NCBI RefSeq assembly: GCF_007922615.2
Contig: NZ_CP042301.2
Location: forward strand, 992,001 to 1,056,000
Reading direction: 5' to 3'
Length of the DNA stretch: 64,000 nt
DNA from: Nitratireductor mangrovi
GTDB taxonomy: Bacteria > Pseudomonadota > Alphaproteobacteria > Rhizobiales > Rhizobiaceae
In this document: positions 30,783-40,691 of the stretch, piece after piece
Position numbering within the stretch: position 1 is the stretch's first letter
Layout of the letters: the number at the start of each line of letters is the position of its first letter
Notes under the pieces: generated by a model
Told to the model about the DNA's origin: nothing
Database searches by the model: none
Seen by the model: the letters and a program-made list of their open reading frames with translations, nothing else
Program-made: the position numbers and the translations under genes

Positions 30783-31817
30783 ATGTACCGATCGGTGATC
30801 GATGCCATCGGAAACACGCCGCTGATCAGGCTCAAGCGTGCCTCCGAGGAAACCGGCTGCGAGATCCTCGGCAAGGCCGAATTCATGAATCCGGGCCAGT
30901 CGGTCAAGGACCGGGCCGGGCTGTTCATCATCCGCGACGCCGAAAAGCGCGGTCTGCTGAGGCCGGGCGGGGTAATCGTCGAAGGAACGGCGGGCAATAC
31001 CGGCATCGGCCTGACGGTCGTCGCCAAGGCGCTCGGCTACCGCACGGTCATCGTCATTCCGGAGACCCAGAGCCAGGAGAAGAAGGACGCCATCCGCGTG
31101 CTCGGCGCCGAGCTGATCGAGGTGCCCGCGGTTCCCTATCGCAACCCCAACAACTACGTGAAGCTTTCCGGAAGGCTGGCCGAGCAGATGGCCAGAAGCG
31201 AGCCCGATGGCGCCATCTGGGCCAACCAGTTCGACAATGTCGCCAATCGAGAAGGCCATGTCGGAACGACGGCGGTCGAGATTTGGGAGCAGACCGGCGG
31301 CAAGGTCGATGGCTTCGTTTCGGCGGTCGGCAGCGGCGGCACGCTTGCCGGCGTCGCCGAGGGCCTCAGGGCGAAAAGCAAGGACGTGAAGATCGCGCTC
31401 GCCGACCCGCTCGGCGCCGCGCTCCATTCCTTCTACACCGACGGCGTGCTGAAGGCGGAAGGCTCCTCGATCACCGAAGGCATCGGCCAGGGCCGCATCA
31501 CCGCCAATCTGGAAGGGTTCGCGCCCGATTTTTCCTACCAGATTCCCGACGCCGAGGCGGTCGAGATCGTATTCGACCTGGTGCGCGAGGAAGGCCTGTG
31601 CATGGGCGGCTCGACCGGCATCAACATCGCCGGCGCGATCCGGCTGGCCAAGGAACTCGGTCCCGGCCACACCATCGTGACCATCCTTTGCGACTACGGT
31701 ACCCGCTACCAGTCGAAGCTTTTCAATCCGGACTTCCTGCGCTCCAAGGACTTGCCTGTGCCGGAATGGATGGAAGCTAAGAGCGAGATCGCCGTGCCCT
31801 ACGAGGAGGTCTCCTGA
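30783..31817 (+). CDS. cysK: cysteine synthase A
   Basis: A 344-residue PLP enzyme that makes cysteine from O-acetylserine and sulfide. The PLP lysine is K42 in PGQSVKDRAG. The substrate loop is GTAGNTGIGL and the phosphate loop VGSGGTLAG. It belongs to the longer alphaproteobacterial group with an extended C-terminus (LRSKDLPVPEWMEAKSEIAV). ATG 30783 has AAGGAAG upstream. Its TGA shares a base with the ATG of the following editing protein, so the two are translationally coupled. Confidence 0.94.
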   Translation: MYRSVIDAIGNTPLIRLKRASEETGCEILGKAEFMNPGQSVKDRAGLFIIRDAEKRGLLRPGGVIVEGTAGNTGIGLTVVAKALGYRTVIVIPETQSQEKKDAIRVLGAELIEVPAVPYRNPNNYVKLSGRLAEQMARSEPDGAIWANQFDNVANREGHVGTTAVEIWEQTGGKVDGFVSAVGSGGTLAGVAEGLRAKSKDVKIALADPLGAALHSFYTDGVLKAEGSSITEGIGQGRITANLEGFAPDFSYQIPDAEAVEIVFDLVREEGLCMGGSTGINIAGAIRLAKELGPGHTIVTILCDYGTRYQSKLFNPDFLRSKDLPVPEWMEAKSEIAVPYEEVS

Positions 31818-32557
31818 TGGGCGTCACCGAAGCGCTGTTTCGTGAGGACGCCTACCTGTCGACTGCAGAGGGCAAAGTGACAGGCATCAATGACCGTGGC
31901 GGCATCCTGCTCGACCGGACCAATTTTTACGCCACCTCCGGCGGCCAGCCAGGCGATACGGGCTTTTTCGAACGCTCCGACGGCACGAAGATCGCTGTTG
32001 CCGGCACGATCACCGGCGAAACCAAGGAGGAGATCATCCATTTGCCGCTACCGGATGCCGTCAGGCCCGAGATCGGCGAGACGCTGGTGCTGCATGTCGA
32101 CTGGGCCCGACGCTACAAGCTGATGCGCATGCATACGGCCTGCCATCTGCTGAGCGTCGTCTGCCCCTATCCGATCACCGGGGCGGCGGTCGGCGAGGAC
32201 GAATCGCGGGTCGATTTCGACTTGCCCGACGCCGGTGTCACCAAGGAGGGCGTCACGGCGGACATGATGGCGCTGGTCGCCGCCAATCATCCCATCTTCA
32301 CGCGGTGGATCACCGAGGACGAACTCGCTGCCAATCCGAACCTCGTGAAATCGAAGAATGTGCGCCCGCCTGCCGGAGCCGGCCGTATCCGCCTCGTCTG
32401 CATCGGCGAGGACGCCAGCGTGGACAGCCAGCCCTGCGGCGGCACTCACGTCTCGGAAACACAGGAAGTCGGCGAAATCCACATCGGCAAGATCGAGAAG
32501 AAGGGCCGCGAAAACCGCCGCTTCAGGATTCGCTTCGGAGCATTGCCGCCCGTCTGA
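31817..32557 (+). CDS. alanyl-tRNA editing protein AlaX
   Basis: A 246-residue free-standing editing enzyme that hydrolyses misacylated Ser- or Gly-tRNA(Ala). The zinc ligands are visible: H106 and H110 in HTACH, C207 and H211 in CGGTH. The N-terminal part matches the beta-barrel that precedes the editing core (FYATSGGQPGDTG). It is coupled to cysK by a TGATG overlap. Linking serine/cysteine metabolism with removal of serine from tRNA(Ala) is plausible, but that is inference. Confidence 0.92.
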   Translation: MGVTEALFREDAYLSTAEGKVTGINDRGGILLDRTNFYATSGGQPGDTGFFERSDGTKIAVAGTITGETKEEIIHLPLPDAVRPEIGETLVLHVDWARRYKLMRMHTACHLLSVVCPYPITGAAVGEDESRVDFDLPDAGVTKEGVTADMMALVAANHPIFTRWITEDELAANPNLVKSKNVRPPAGAGRIRLVCIGEDASVDSQPCGGTHVSETQEVGEIHIGKIEKKGRENRRFRIRFGALPPV

Positions 32558-32576
32558 GCCCGTCCGGGAAGAGAGC

Positions 32577-32732
32577 TTACGAAGTCTGCGGTTCGCCTTT
32601 GCTGCGCTCGCACTGGTGGCCGCCGCTTTCTTCGGAAGCCGGCGGCGGAGATTGGTCGGTCGCTGCGTAGGTGGGATTTGTCATCGGACCGAGAAGACCA
32701 AAGGCAAGAGCGGCAAGGATAATCGAGCGCAT
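32577..32732 (-). CDS. small exported peptide
   Basis: A 51-residue precursor. A good signal peptide (MRSIILAALAFGLLGPMTNPTYA, likely cut after TYA) leaves a polar mature part of about 28 residues with one cysteine (ESGGHQCERSKGEP). GGAGGTG stands six bases before ATG 32732, so translation is credible. No family recognised. It converges with alaX, 19 bp apart. Confidence 0.6.
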   Translation of the reverse strand: MRSIILAALAFGLLGPMTNPTYAATDQSPPPASEESGGHQCERSKGEPQTS

Positions 32733-32819
32733 GGGGCACCTCCAATCGCGCTCCAGCATACGCTGCCCTGAGCCGGAGACAATGGCGATGCTGGCGCGGG
32801 CTCTGTGCTCCGCGGCTGC

Positions 32820-33503
32820 CTATGCCGCGCTGTCGGCGTCGATCCTGTATGTGCCCATGTCGAGATTGCCCGTCCACAGCCACATCGCCAGCAGCGGCGT
32901 CTGACCGGTTCGCATCGCATGCCGGTCCCAGGGCGCATGGTGCACGAGCGTGCCGGGCGACCTTTTCTCGAAGGCGCCGTCATTGCGCTGCCATTCTGCA
33001 TCGCCCGACAGCACGAAGTAGAATTCCTCGGCTTCGTGGTCGTGGGGTGGATAAAAACGCTCCGGCGCCTGCAGATAGAGCCCGAAGCGGACCTGGTCCG
33101 AAAACGCCAACCCGTCCGGGCCGACAATCTCGACGAAGGCGTATCCGCCCTCGATCGACGCCGGGCGCGGCAGGGTGCCCGTCGACCAGACCAGCCGGGA
33201 GGCGCATTCGGCAAGGGTCAGCGCCAGGTCGCCAGCCGGCGCTGCCTCTATGGCTGTGCCAATCGACGCCACCGCCGGCGGCTGCGTCACGGCCGCGCGC
33301 ACCGGAGCAAAGGCCAACGAGCGAAGATGCTCGGCGGCCGATACGCCGGCCGCGGCGTAGGCGGTCGCGGCCACCGACACGAAACGGGCCACCGCGCCCG
33401 CCAGCTGGATCTCGGGAATATCTGCAGTCTGTTCGATGGCGATCATGGCGGCGTTCCTGTCATCGCGGGCCTTCCGCTCCAGTACGGCCACGCCTTCCCT
33501 CAT
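32820..33503 (-). CDS. cupin protein of the DMSP-lyase-like family
   Basis: A 227-residue protein ending in a cupin barrel. The motif PPHDHEAEEFYFVLSGDAEW supplies H154, H156, E160 and Y162, and RHAMRT supplies H195. These are the metal ligands and the tyrosine found in DddQ/DddL-type dimethylsulfoniopropionate lyases, and LAMWLWTGNLD is also like that family. The N-terminal helical part is less conserved. Members in soil rhizobia may act on other substrates. ATG 33503 lacks a strong ribosome site, so the start is uncertain. It is divergent from sseA. No acrylate- or DMSP-uptake gene is adjacent. Confidence 0.68.
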   Translation of the reverse strand: MREGVAVLERKARDDRNAAMIAIEQTADIPEIQLAGAVARFVSVAATAYAAAGVSAAEHLRSLAFAPVRAAVTQPPAVASIGTAIEAAPAGDLALTLAECASRLVWSTGTLPRPASIEGGYAFVEIVGPDGLAFSDQVRFGLYLQAPERFYPPHDHEAEEFYFVLSGDAEWQRNDGAFEKRSPGTLVHHAPWDRHAMRTGQTPLLAMWLWTGNLDMGTYRIDADSAA

Positions 33504-33568
33504 GGCAGCAAAAATGCGACAGGGAACAACCGTGTTTCGGACACGTTGCAGGCGTTGCAGGAGAGCAA

Positions 33569-34432
33569 ATGACCGACCATCCCTCCTTCTTCGTATCGAC
33601 CGAGTGGCTCGCGGAGCATCTCGACGATCCCGGTCTCTCGGTGGTCGACGCCTCCTGGTATCTGCCGGCGCAGGGCCGCGACGCACGCGCCGAATATGAC
33701 GCCGGCCACATTCCGCGCGCCGTCTTTTTCGATCAGGATCTGGTGGTCGATCCCGATTCCGACCTGCCGCATGCGCTGCCGTCGCCGCGCGTCTTTGCCA
33801 CCTTCGCCGCCTCGATGGGAATCTCGGAAGACGACACCATCATCGTCTATGACGGTCCGGGCCTGTTCTCCTCCGCCCGCGTCTGGTGGATGTTCCGGGT
33901 GATGGGTGCGAAGAAGGTCTTCATTCTCGAGGGCGGCATCGATCGCTGGAAGGCCGAAGGGCGCTTCGTTACCGACAAGCCGACCAAGATTGCTTCCTGT
34001 GTTTTCGAAACCGATTTTCAGGCGAGCCGCGTGGCCGGGCTCGACGACATGCGTGCGATCGTGGATCGGCAAACGGCCCAGATCGCCGACGCCCGCCCGG
34101 CCGGACGCTTCGAGGGAACCGACCCCGAACCGCGCGCGGGCATGCGCTCCGGGCACATGCCGGGGGCGCGCAGCGTGCCGGCCATGGCCCTGTCACGCAA
34201 TGGCGCGCTGTTGCCGCCCGACGAATTGCAGAAGATGTTCGCTGATGCCGGCGTCGACCTTTCAGGCCCTGTGGTGACCTCCTGCGGTTCCGGGGTGACC
34301 GCCGCGATCATCACCCTGGCGCTCGAAACCCTCGGCCATACCGACAACCGGCTTTATGACGGCTCCTGGACCGAATGGGGTGGCCGCGCCGACACGCCGG
34401 TCGAGACCGGTCCGGCGAAGCCGGCGAGATGA
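33569..34432 (+). CDS. sseA: 3-mercaptopyruvate sulfurtransferase
   Basis: A 287-residue two-domain rhodanese. The N-terminal domain (about 1-145) is structural; the C-terminal one holds the catalytic C239 in CGSGVTA, the loop that distinguishes mercaptopyruvate sulfurtransferases from thiosulfate ones. It transfers sulfur from 3-mercaptopyruvate to thiol or cyanide acceptors. ATG 33569 has AGGAG upstream. Its stop overlaps the next gene (ATGA). Confidence 0.92.
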   Translation: MTDHPSFFVSTEWLAEHLDDPGLSVVDASWYLPAQGRDARAEYDAGHIPRAVFFDQDLVVDPDSDLPHALPSPRVFATFAASMGISEDDTIIVYDGPGLFSSARVWWMFRVMGAKKVFILEGGIDRWKAEGRFVTDKPTKIASCVFETDFQASRVAGLDDMRAIVDRQTAQIADARPAGRFEGTDPEPRAGMRSGHMPGARSVPAMALSRNGALLPPDELQKMFADAGVDLSGPVVTSCGSGVTAAIITLALETLGHTDNRLYDGSWTEWGGRADTPVETGPAKPAR

Positions 34433-34959
34433 CGAGGCGCAAGGCGAAGCTCAAGGCTCGCGTCACCCATCTCGAAATGACGGCGTTGCCCGCTCACCGC
34501 GTGCCGATGCCCTTTGGTCCGCGTCTCGCGGTGATGCGGGCCGAAAACATGCCGGTCCACTTCTACCGTTACCTCTACGAGCAGGTCGGCAAGCCGCATC
34601 ACTGGACGATGCGGCGCAGGATCGCCGACAAGGCGCTGGCGGCGGCCATTCACGCCGGCTCGACCGAAATCGAGGTGCTTTACGTCGATGGCGTGCCGGC
34701 CGGGTTCTTCGAACTGGACCTTGCCCGGATGCCGGACGAGGCGGAGATCCTCTATTTCGGCCTCGTGCCGGATTTTCACGGGCGCGGTCTGGCGCGCTTC
34801 TTCCTTTCCGCCGCGATCTTCGCCGCGTGGGCGCACGAGCCGGAAAAGGTGACGATCCACACCAACACGCTCGACAGCCCGCGGGCCCTGCAACTCTACC
34901 AGAAGATGGGTTTCGCGCCGGTTTCCTGGTCGGAGGAGGAGGTCGAGCCCTGGACCTGA
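34429..34959 (+). CDS. GNAT family N-acetyltransferase
   Basis: A 176-residue acetyltransferase. The core strand-loop is ILYFGLVPDFHGRGLARFFLSAAI, where FHGRGLAR is the acetyl-CoA pyrophosphate loop (Q/R-x2-G-x-G/A). The later NTLDSPRALQLYQKMGFAPV is the usual fourth motif. The substrate is unknown. Translation is coupled to sseA by a 4-bp overlap. Confidence 0.87.
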   Translation: MTRRKAKLKARVTHLEMTALPAHRVPMPFGPRLAVMRAENMPVHFYRYLYEQVGKPHHWTMRRRIADKALAAAIHAGSTEIEVLYVDGVPAGFFELDLARMPDEAEILYFGLVPDFHGRGLARFFLSAAIFAAWAHEPEKVTIHTNTLDSPRALQLYQKMGFAPVSWSEEEVEPWT

Positions 34960-34971
34960 CGCTTCGTTGTC

Positions 34972-35337
34972 TCAGGAGCGCTTCAATGGTCCGAAGAAGC
35001 CGACGATCTTTTCGATCCGGTTACCGTCCTCGCTGAGCCAGGCGATGTCGATCCCTTCCGGCAGCGTGGTACCGTCGGCGAGCGCGGCATGCCAGTGGAA
35101 ACGCACCATGCCGTGATGGCCCTCGACCGTGCTCGTGCGCAGGATGCGCGCGCCCGGCCGTTTCGCCTGCACCGTCCCGATATGGGCGACCAGTTCGTCC
35201 ACGCCCCGCGCGTGAACGGTCGGGTCGGTGTAGGTCGCGTCTTCCGCCCACACGGCGTCCAGCATCGCCCGGCGGCGCGCCGCGTCGGTCTCGTTCCAGA
35301 CGGCACAATAGCGGTCGATCAGTTCGGCGAGGTTCAT
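34972..35337 (-). CDS. SnoaL/NTF2-like protein
   Basis: A 121-residue cone-shaped fold protein of the nuclear-transport-factor-2-like type. The pattern LIDRYCAVWNETDAARRRAMLDAVWAEDATYTDP is characteristic, followed by a strand-rich second half with HWHAALADG. No catalytic set can be named. ATG 35337 is used; the longer upstream frame is proline/arginine-rich. It converges with the acetyltransferase. Confidence 0.8.
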   Translation of the reverse strand: MNLAELIDRYCAVWNETDAARRRAMLDAVWAEDATYTDPTVHARGVDELVAHIGTVQAKRPGARILRTSTVEGHHGMVRFHWHAALADGTTLPEGIDIAWLSEDGNRIEKIVGFFGPLKRS

Positions 35338-35495
35338 GGCGGGCCTGTCGGAACGAGGACGGAAGCCGGAGACTAGCAGCCGACACCGCCGCGGTGAATG
35401 CGCCGGCGGCGCTGTCCTGACTTGTCCTGAAACGGGTGTCGCGGCGCGGGCCAATGCGCGCAGTATCGCCCGCCAACAGAAAATGGAGAACGATG

Positions 35496-35969
35496 ATGGG
35501 ACTGATCAGGTTCGTCGCGATGCCGACCGAGACGGCGCGCGCCTTTCAGCGCGGCGCAACTGACGCCTATGGTCTGCTACCCGAAAGGAAGGTCTGCACC
35601 GACGACGGCTTCCAGTGCCGTCATTGCCTGCGTCATATCAAGGTTGGCAGCGCGTGCCTGACGCTTTCCTACCGGCCGTTTCCGGAACTGCAGCCTTATG
35701 CCGAGACCGGGCCCATCCTTTTGTGCGCCGAGGAATGCGAACGCGCTGTCGAGACCGATGTCATGCCCGAAATCTACCGCGCCGGCACCGAATGGCTGCT
35801 GCGCGGCTACGGCCATGACGACCGCATCGTCTACGGGACCGGCGCGGTGACGCCCAAGCAGCACATCTGCACCCGCGCGCACGAATTGCTGCAACGCGAG
35901 GATGTTGCCTATCTCCACCTGCGCTCGGCAAAAAACAACTGCTATCAGTGCCGGATCGAGCGGGCCTGA
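35496..35969 (+). CDS. DUF1203 family protein
   Basis: A 157-residue cytoplasmic protein. It matches DUF1203 in layout: a start of IRFVAMPTETARAFQ, a C-x2-C pair (FQCRHCLRHI), LTLSYRPFP..., a GPILLC segment and the ending VAYLHLRSAKNNCYQCRIERA. Function unknown for the family. Two adjacent ATG codons (35493 and 35496) follow GGAGA, and the second has better spacing. Confidence 0.82.
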   Translation: MGLIRFVAMPTETARAFQRGATDAYGLLPERKVCTDDGFQCRHCLRHIKVGSACLTLSYRPFPELQPYAETGPILLCAEECERAVETDVMPEIYRAGTEWLLRGYGHDDRIVYGTGAVTPKQHICTRAHELLQREDVAYLHLRSAKNNCYQCRIERA

Positions 35970-36096
35970 AGGGCCCGCCGCGCGGGCTCGCCTGCCGGAT
36001 TGAAGGCGCGCAGCATGATTGCCTCGCCTTTTCGCCACGTTTTTTCGTAAACTGGTTGATGGGCAAACGAGTTGAAATCAACACGTGGGGTGGATC

Positions 36097-38961
36097 ATGC
36101 GTATTCTTTCCGCATGCCTGGCAGCCATTCTTGCTATTGCCGGGATGGCGACGACGGCCTGGGCCGACAAGCGAGTGGCCCTGGTGATCGGCAACGGCGC
36201 CTATGAAGGCACCGGCCAGCTTGTCAACACGATCAACGACGCCGAGGCCATCGCCGAGGCCCTCAAGGGCCTCGATTTCGAGGTCATGCTCGCCACAAAT
36301 GTCGACCGGCGCGGCGTGATCACGGCGATCGACGAATTCAGCCGTACCCTCGATGGCGCCGACGTCGCCTTCCTGTTCTACGCCGGTCACGGCATGCAGA
36401 TCGGAGGTCAGAATTTCCTCCTGCCCGTCGATGTCGACGTGTCGAGCGAGCGCGCGCTACGCTACTCGGCGATCGACATTGGCGAAGTCGTCGCCGACAT
36501 GGAGGCGTCGGCGCGCGTCGCCCTGATCGTGCTCGATGCCTGCCGTGACAATCCCTATGTCGACATCATCGCCCGCAGCGTGCGCGAGGATCGCGCCGCG
36601 CGGCCGCTGCAGGGCCTGACGGTGATGGAGCTTTCCGGCCGTGGCGCCATCGTTGCCTATGCTGCCGCGGCAGGCGAGGTGGCGAGCGACGGCACCGGCG
36701 ACCATTCACCCTACACAACGGCTCTGCTGGAGGAAATCGCCGAGCCGGGCGTTGAGGTCGGCCTGATGTTCCGGCGTGCGGCCGGGCGCGTGCTTGACGC
36801 CACCGGCGGGCAGCAGCGGCCGGAGCTTCTGGTCCGTCTGGTCGACGAGGTCTATCTGAAGCCGGCGCCGGCGATCGAGGTCGCCATCGCCGCCGATGAA
36901 GCGGCAGCCGCGATCAAGGATGCCGCGGCTGCGACGCGCGCGGGAACCGACGAGCCTGCGGTGCAGGCGCCTGAAACGGACGCCGAGGAGGAAACGCAGG
37001 TCGCCGCCGCGGAGACTGGGGACGATTCCAGCGTCGTGCGGTCGGCACGCACGGAGCGGTTCTTCGGGTCGAAAGTGATTCACAAGCCGGCCTGGGCCGA
37101 GGCCGTCAAGGCACCGGTTGATCCGGCCTTCCGGCGCGCCGAGCGGCGCCCGCTCAGCGAGCGGGACGGCAATGACAGCTATGGCAGCGCCCAGAACGTT
37201 CCGCTCGGCGGTCAGGTCGAAAGCCGCATCACGCCGCGCGGAGACAAGGACTGGTATCGTATCGAGGTTCCGATTGCCGGCCTCCTGCGGCTGACCACCG
37301 GCAAGGCGCCGGACAATATCGACCTCTATGCGCGGGTGTGGACCGCCGACGTTGCCGTCGTGCAGGACTGGCAAGGCGCCGCGCGCGAGGGCGGCGCCCT
37401 GGACGCCGCGTTCTCGCTGCCCGGTCCCGGTGGCTACTGGGTCGAGGTTGCCGACGGCAACAACAACAACGAAAGCAGCGAGACCTTTGCGCTCTCGTTC
37501 GACTTCGTGCCTTCCAACGATCCGCTCGAGCCCAACGACACGATCGGGACGGCGCGGCCGATCCCGCTGCCGGCGGCCTTCAACCCATCGATCTTTCCAC
37601 GCGGCGACCGCGACTGGTACCGAATCTGGATTGGCGAGCCGGGCCTCCTGAAGTTGTTCGCGGAAAAGGTGCCGGACGATCTCGACATCTACATGCGGCT
37701 CTGGAACCTCGACGGGGACGTAGTCAGGGATTGGCAGGGCCCCGCGCGGGAAGGCGGAGACACCGTCTTCGAGGCCGAACTGGCATTGCCGGGCGTCTAC
37801 GTCATCGAGATGGCCGATGGCAACAACAACGCTGCCAGCTCCGACACGTTCGCCTTCACGGCCGAGTTCGTGCCGGTGCGCGACGAGACCGAGCCGAACG
37901 AGACCTTCGGCGAAGCAGCCCACTTGCCGCCCAGCGGCAAACACCGGCTGGCGATCTTTCCGCGCCGCGATCGCGACTGGCTGTCGCTCGATGTCGATCA
38001 CCCCGGAGAGCTTGCCATGCTGGCGACCGGCTCGCCGGAGGAACTCGATATCTACATGCGGGTCTGGAACGCCAACAAGGACGTCATCCAGGACTGGATC
38101 GCGCCGCTGCGCAAGGGCGGCGACAACCAGGGCATTGCCGACCTGCCGCGGCCTGGGCGCTACTTCATCGAGATCGCCGACGGCAATTCCGATGCCTCCA
38201 GCGCCGAGTTATTCGAATACGAGCTGACATTCACGCCGCAGCCGGACCAATACGAACCCAACGACAGCCCGGCCGAGGCCGCCCCGCTTACGCCGGGTGG
38301 AGAAATTCTGTTCAACATCCTGCCCCGGCGAGACAATGACTGGTTCCGCATCGACGCGCCGTCACAAGGAGAGCTGTTCGTCACCATCGACGAGGGCCCG
38401 GAGAATCTCGACCTTCACTACCGGGTCTGGAACGCCAATCGCGACGTCATTCGCGACTGGGTCGCGCCATACCGCAAGGGCGGCCTGACCGAGGGCTTCG
38501 CCGACCTTCCGGAAGCCGGTACCTACTATCTGCAGGTGTCGGACGGCAACAATGACGAACGCTCGATCGAGCATGCCACGCTGAAGACCGTGTTCACCGC
38601 CACGGGCGATCGCGCCGAACCGAATGACAGCTTCGGGACCGCGACACCGGCCATGCTCGGCAAGCCCTTCCTGGCCACGATGCTGCCCCTGCGCGACGTC
38701 GACTGGTACGCCGCCGAGGCGCCCAGGGCGGGAGAGTTCTCCGTCCTGATCGATGAGGTCGATGAGGAGCTCGACATGTATGTGCGTCTCTGGGACGGCG
38801 AGGGTCAGGCGAGCGGCTGGGTCGGGCCGCCGCGCAAGGGCGGCGTGACCGACGCGCGCTTTCCGGTGAAAGGACCCGGCCTCTACCGCTTCGAGATCAG
38901 GGACGGCAACAACGATGCCCGGTCTCCGAAGCCGTTCCGGGTCGCAATCGACTTCGAATAG
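36097..38961 (+). CDS. secreted caspase-like (C14) protein with five C-terminal repeats
   Basis: A 954-residue exported protein. A signal peptide ([23 protein letters not shown]) precedes a caspase p20 domain (about 27-250) with the catalytic pair H98 in YAGHG and C149 in LDACRDN. An alanine/glutamate-rich linker (about 250-345) follows. Then come five repeats of about 121 residues. Each has a D-x-DW(Y/F/L) start (near residues 381, 504, 624, 745 and 866), LD(I/L)Y(A/M)R(V/L)W, a V-x-DW-x-(G/A)P-x-R-(K/E)GG segment and an I-x-DGN-(N/S) end. They resemble pre-peptidase C-terminal-like beta-sandwiches. The last copy lacks the first DW of its tryptophan segment. Substrate and targets are unknown. 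ATG 36097 has GGGGTGG upstream. Confidence 0.88.
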   Translation: MRILSACLAAILAIAGMATTAWADKRVALVIGNGAYEGTGQLVNTINDAEAIAEALKGLDFEVMLATNVDRRGVITAIDEFSRTLDGADVAFLFYAGHGMQIGGQNFLLPVDVDVSSERALRYSAIDIGEVVADMEASARVALIVLDACRDNPYVDIIARSVREDRAARPLQGLTVMELSGRGAIVAYAAAAGEVASDGTGDHSPYTTALLEEIAEPGVEVGLMFRRAAGRVLDATGGQQRPELLVRLVDEVYLKPAPAIEVAIAADEAAAAIKDAAAATRAGTDEPAVQAPETDAEEETQVAAAETGDDSSVVRSARTERFFGSKVIHKPAWAEAVKAPVDPAFRRAERRPLSERDGNDSYGSAQNVPLGGQVESRITPRGDKDWYRIEVPIAGLLRLTTGKAPDNIDLYARVWTADVAVVQDWQGAAREGGALDAAFSLPGPGGYWVEVADGNNNNESSETFALSFDFVPSNDPLEPNDTIGTARPIPLPAAFNPSIFPRGDRDWYRIWIGEPGLLKLFAEKVPDDLDIYMRLWNLDGDVVRDWQGPAREGGDTVFEAELALPGVYVIEMADGNNNAASSDTFAFTAEFVPVRDETEPNETFGEAAHLPPSGKHRLAIFPRRDRDWLSLDVDHPGELAMLATGSPEELDIYMRVWNANKDVIQDWIAPLRKGGDNQGIADLPRPGRYFIEIADGNSDASSAELFEYELTFTPQPDQYEPNDSPAEAAPLTPGGEILFNILPRRDNDWFRIDAPSQGELFVTIDEGPENLDLHYRVWNANRDVIRDWVAPYRKGGLTEGFADLPEAGTYYLQVSDGNNDERSIEHATLKTVFTATGDRAEPNDSFGTATPAMLGKPFLATMLPLRDVDWYAAEAPRAGEFSVLIDEVDEELDMYVRLWDGEGQASGWVGPPRKGGVTDARFPVKGPGLYRFEIRDGNNDARSPKPFRVAIDFE

Positions 38962-38979
38962 ACGGAGTGTGACAAAGAA

Positions 38980-39005
38980 GGCCCGCAGGCTTGCGCCCGC
39001 GGGCC
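38980..39005. terminator. convergent terminator hairpin
   Basis: GGCCCGC (38980-38986) pairs with GCGGGCC (38999-39005) across a 12-nt loop in the gap between the convergent caspase-like and alanine dehydrogenase genes. It could serve both transcripts. Confidence 0.5.
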
Positions 39006-39030
39006 AGCGGGGAGGAACTTTTGCCGCCGC

Positions 39031-40152
39031 CTATGCCGCCGCGGCGAGCACCGCCTGCGGTTCGGCCATCTCGTAGCCGAGCGCCTCGGCGACCGCGCGA
39101 TTGGTGATGCGGCCCTTGTGAACGTTGAGGCCGTTCCTGAGGTGCGGGTCGTCGGCAAGCGCCCGCAGGCCCTTGTCGGCAAGCTGCAGGCCGTGGTGCA
39201 GGGTTGCGTTGTTGAGCGCGTACGCCGAGGTGACGGGCACGGCGCCCGGCATGTTGGCGACGCAATAGTGGATGATGCCGTCGACCTCGTAGGTCGGCTC
39301 GGCATGGGTCGTCGGCTTCGAGGTCTCGAAGCAGCCGCCCTGGTCGATGGCGACGTCGACGAGCACGGCGCCCGGCTTCATGCCGGACAGCATCTCGCGG
39401 CTGACGAGCTTCGGCGCCGCGGCGCCCGGGATCAGCACCGCGCCGACCACGACGTCGGCCGAGAAGCATTCTTCCTCCAATGCCTCGACGGTCGAGTAGC
39501 GGGTGTGGATGCGGCCGTTGAAGATGTCGTCGAGCTGGCGCAGGCGCGGGATCGAGCGGTCGATGATGGTGACGTCGGCGCCGAGGCCGACCGCCATCTT
39601 GGCCGCCTGCAGGCCGACGACGCCACCGCCGATGATCGCGACCTTGCCCGGCAGCACGCCCGGCACGCCGCCGAGCAGCACGCCGCGGCCGCCATTGGCC
39701 TTCTGCAGCGCCGTCGCGCCGGCCTGGATCGCCAGCCGGCCGGCGACTTCCGACATCGGAGCCAGCAGCGGCAGGCCGCCGCGGTCGTCGGTCACCGTCT
39801 CGTAGGCGATTGCCGTCACGCCGGAATCGACGAGGCCCTTGGTCTGGGCCGGGTCCGGCGCGAGATGCAGATAGGTGTAGAGGATCTGGCCTTCCGACAG
39901 CTGTACCCATTCGCCGGGCTGCGGTTCCTTCACCTTCACGACCATGTCGGACTTGGCGAAGACCTCCTCGGCCGTCTTGGCGATGCGCGCGCCGGCGGCG
40001 CGGTAGGCGTTGTCGTCAGCGCCGATGCCGGCGCCAGCGCCGGTCTCGACCAGCACGTCGTGGCCATGGGCGACATATTCGCGGACCGAGCCCGGCGTCA
40101 GGCCGACCCGGTATTCGTGATTCTTGATTTCCTTGGGGCAACCGACGCGCAT
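39031..40152 (-). CDS. ald: alanine dehydrogenase
   Basis: A 373-residue NAD-dependent enzyme that interconverts alanine with pyruvate and ammonium. It begins [19 protein letters not shown] (the pyruvate-side arginine and lysine), has the NAD loop [12 protein letters not shown], and the catalytic regions LHLAP and [19 protein letters not shown]. The start at 40152 has GAGGAGGT at ideal distance. An Lrp-type gene lies 690 bp away and is a candidate regulator (AldR-like), although a small gene separates them. Confidence 0.95.
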   Translation of the reverse strand: MRVGCPKEIKNHEYRVGLTPGSVREYVAHGHDVLVETGAGAGIGADDNAYRAAGARIAKTAEEVFAKSDMVVKVKEPQPGEWVQLSEGQILYTYLHLAPDPAQTKGLVDSGVTAIAYETVTDDRGGLPLLAPMSEVAGRLAIQAGATALQKANGGRGVLLGGVPGVLPGKVAIIGGGVVGLQAAKMAVGLGADVTIIDRSIPRLRQLDDIFNGRIHTRYSTVEALEEECFSADVVVGAVLIPGAAAPKLVSREMLSGMKPGAVLVDVAIDQGGCFETSKPTTHAEPTYEVDGIIHYCVANMPGAVPVTSAYALNNATLHHGLQLADKGLRALADDPHLRNGLNVHKGRITNRAVAEALGYEMAEPQAVLAAAA

Positions 40153-40403
40153 CCAGAAACCTCCTCGCGATGTGCAATCGTGTTCAACTACCGCCAATTA
40201 GATCACAAACGGCATCGAACGTGCTTGCGAAGTGGGGTGCCTCTGGGTCAATAAATCGTGGTTTCTTGTCCATTTTGGCCAGATTGCGCAAAATTACGCA
40301 TCGCCTTGTGGCGAGGCGCGGAGATTTGTAGCGGTATCGGAAGCAAGGATAGTGCTGGCCATACGATCCGGCGGGCGGGCAGGTGCCGCCCGCCGGAGGC
40401 TTG

Positions 40404-40691
40404 TCATTTCTGCTTGAGCTTGCAGGCGCCGCGGGAGAAGCTGCCCTTGGCGCGCTGGCACATGCGGCGCGTCACCTGTGCGTCGGCAGACGGGCCGGGA
40501 TTAGCGGTCAGGCTGCCGCCGCAATTGACGCAGGCGTCTCCGGCGGCGTTGCACGAGCAGTCCTGAGCCTTGCACAGGTCGCAGAACAGGCTTGCCTGAT
40601 CGCCGGATGTCGTGGACATGGTCTGCGCCATGGCGATGCCCGTGCCAAGGGCAAACGCGAAGGCGGCGGCAAGGATGACGAGTCTTCTCAT
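40404..40691 (-). CDS. small exported cysteine-rich protein
   Basis: A 95-residue precursor with a clean signal peptide (MRRLVILAAAFAFALGTGIAMA). The mature part is cysteine-rich: FCDLCKAQDCSCNAAGDACVNCGG (six cysteines), then MCQRAKGSFSRGACKLKQK (two more), eight in all, like a disulfide-tight or metal-binding periplasmic peptide. Two in-frame ATG codons four codons apart (40703, 40691) each follow a GGAGGG; I prefer 40691 because it gives the shorter, normal signal peptide. No family recognised. Confidence 0.7.
   Translation of the reverse strand: MRRLVILAAAFAFALGTGIAMAQTMSTTSGDQASLFCDLCKAQDCSCNAAGDACVNCGGSLTANPGPSADAQVTRRMCQRAKGSFSRGACKLKQK

Noticed and set aside
36050..36096. GTTGA-AA-TCAAC dyad before the caspase-like gene as an FNR-type site
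   Set aside because: The spacing between halves is 2 rather than 4 bp, so it does not fit FNR/FixK.
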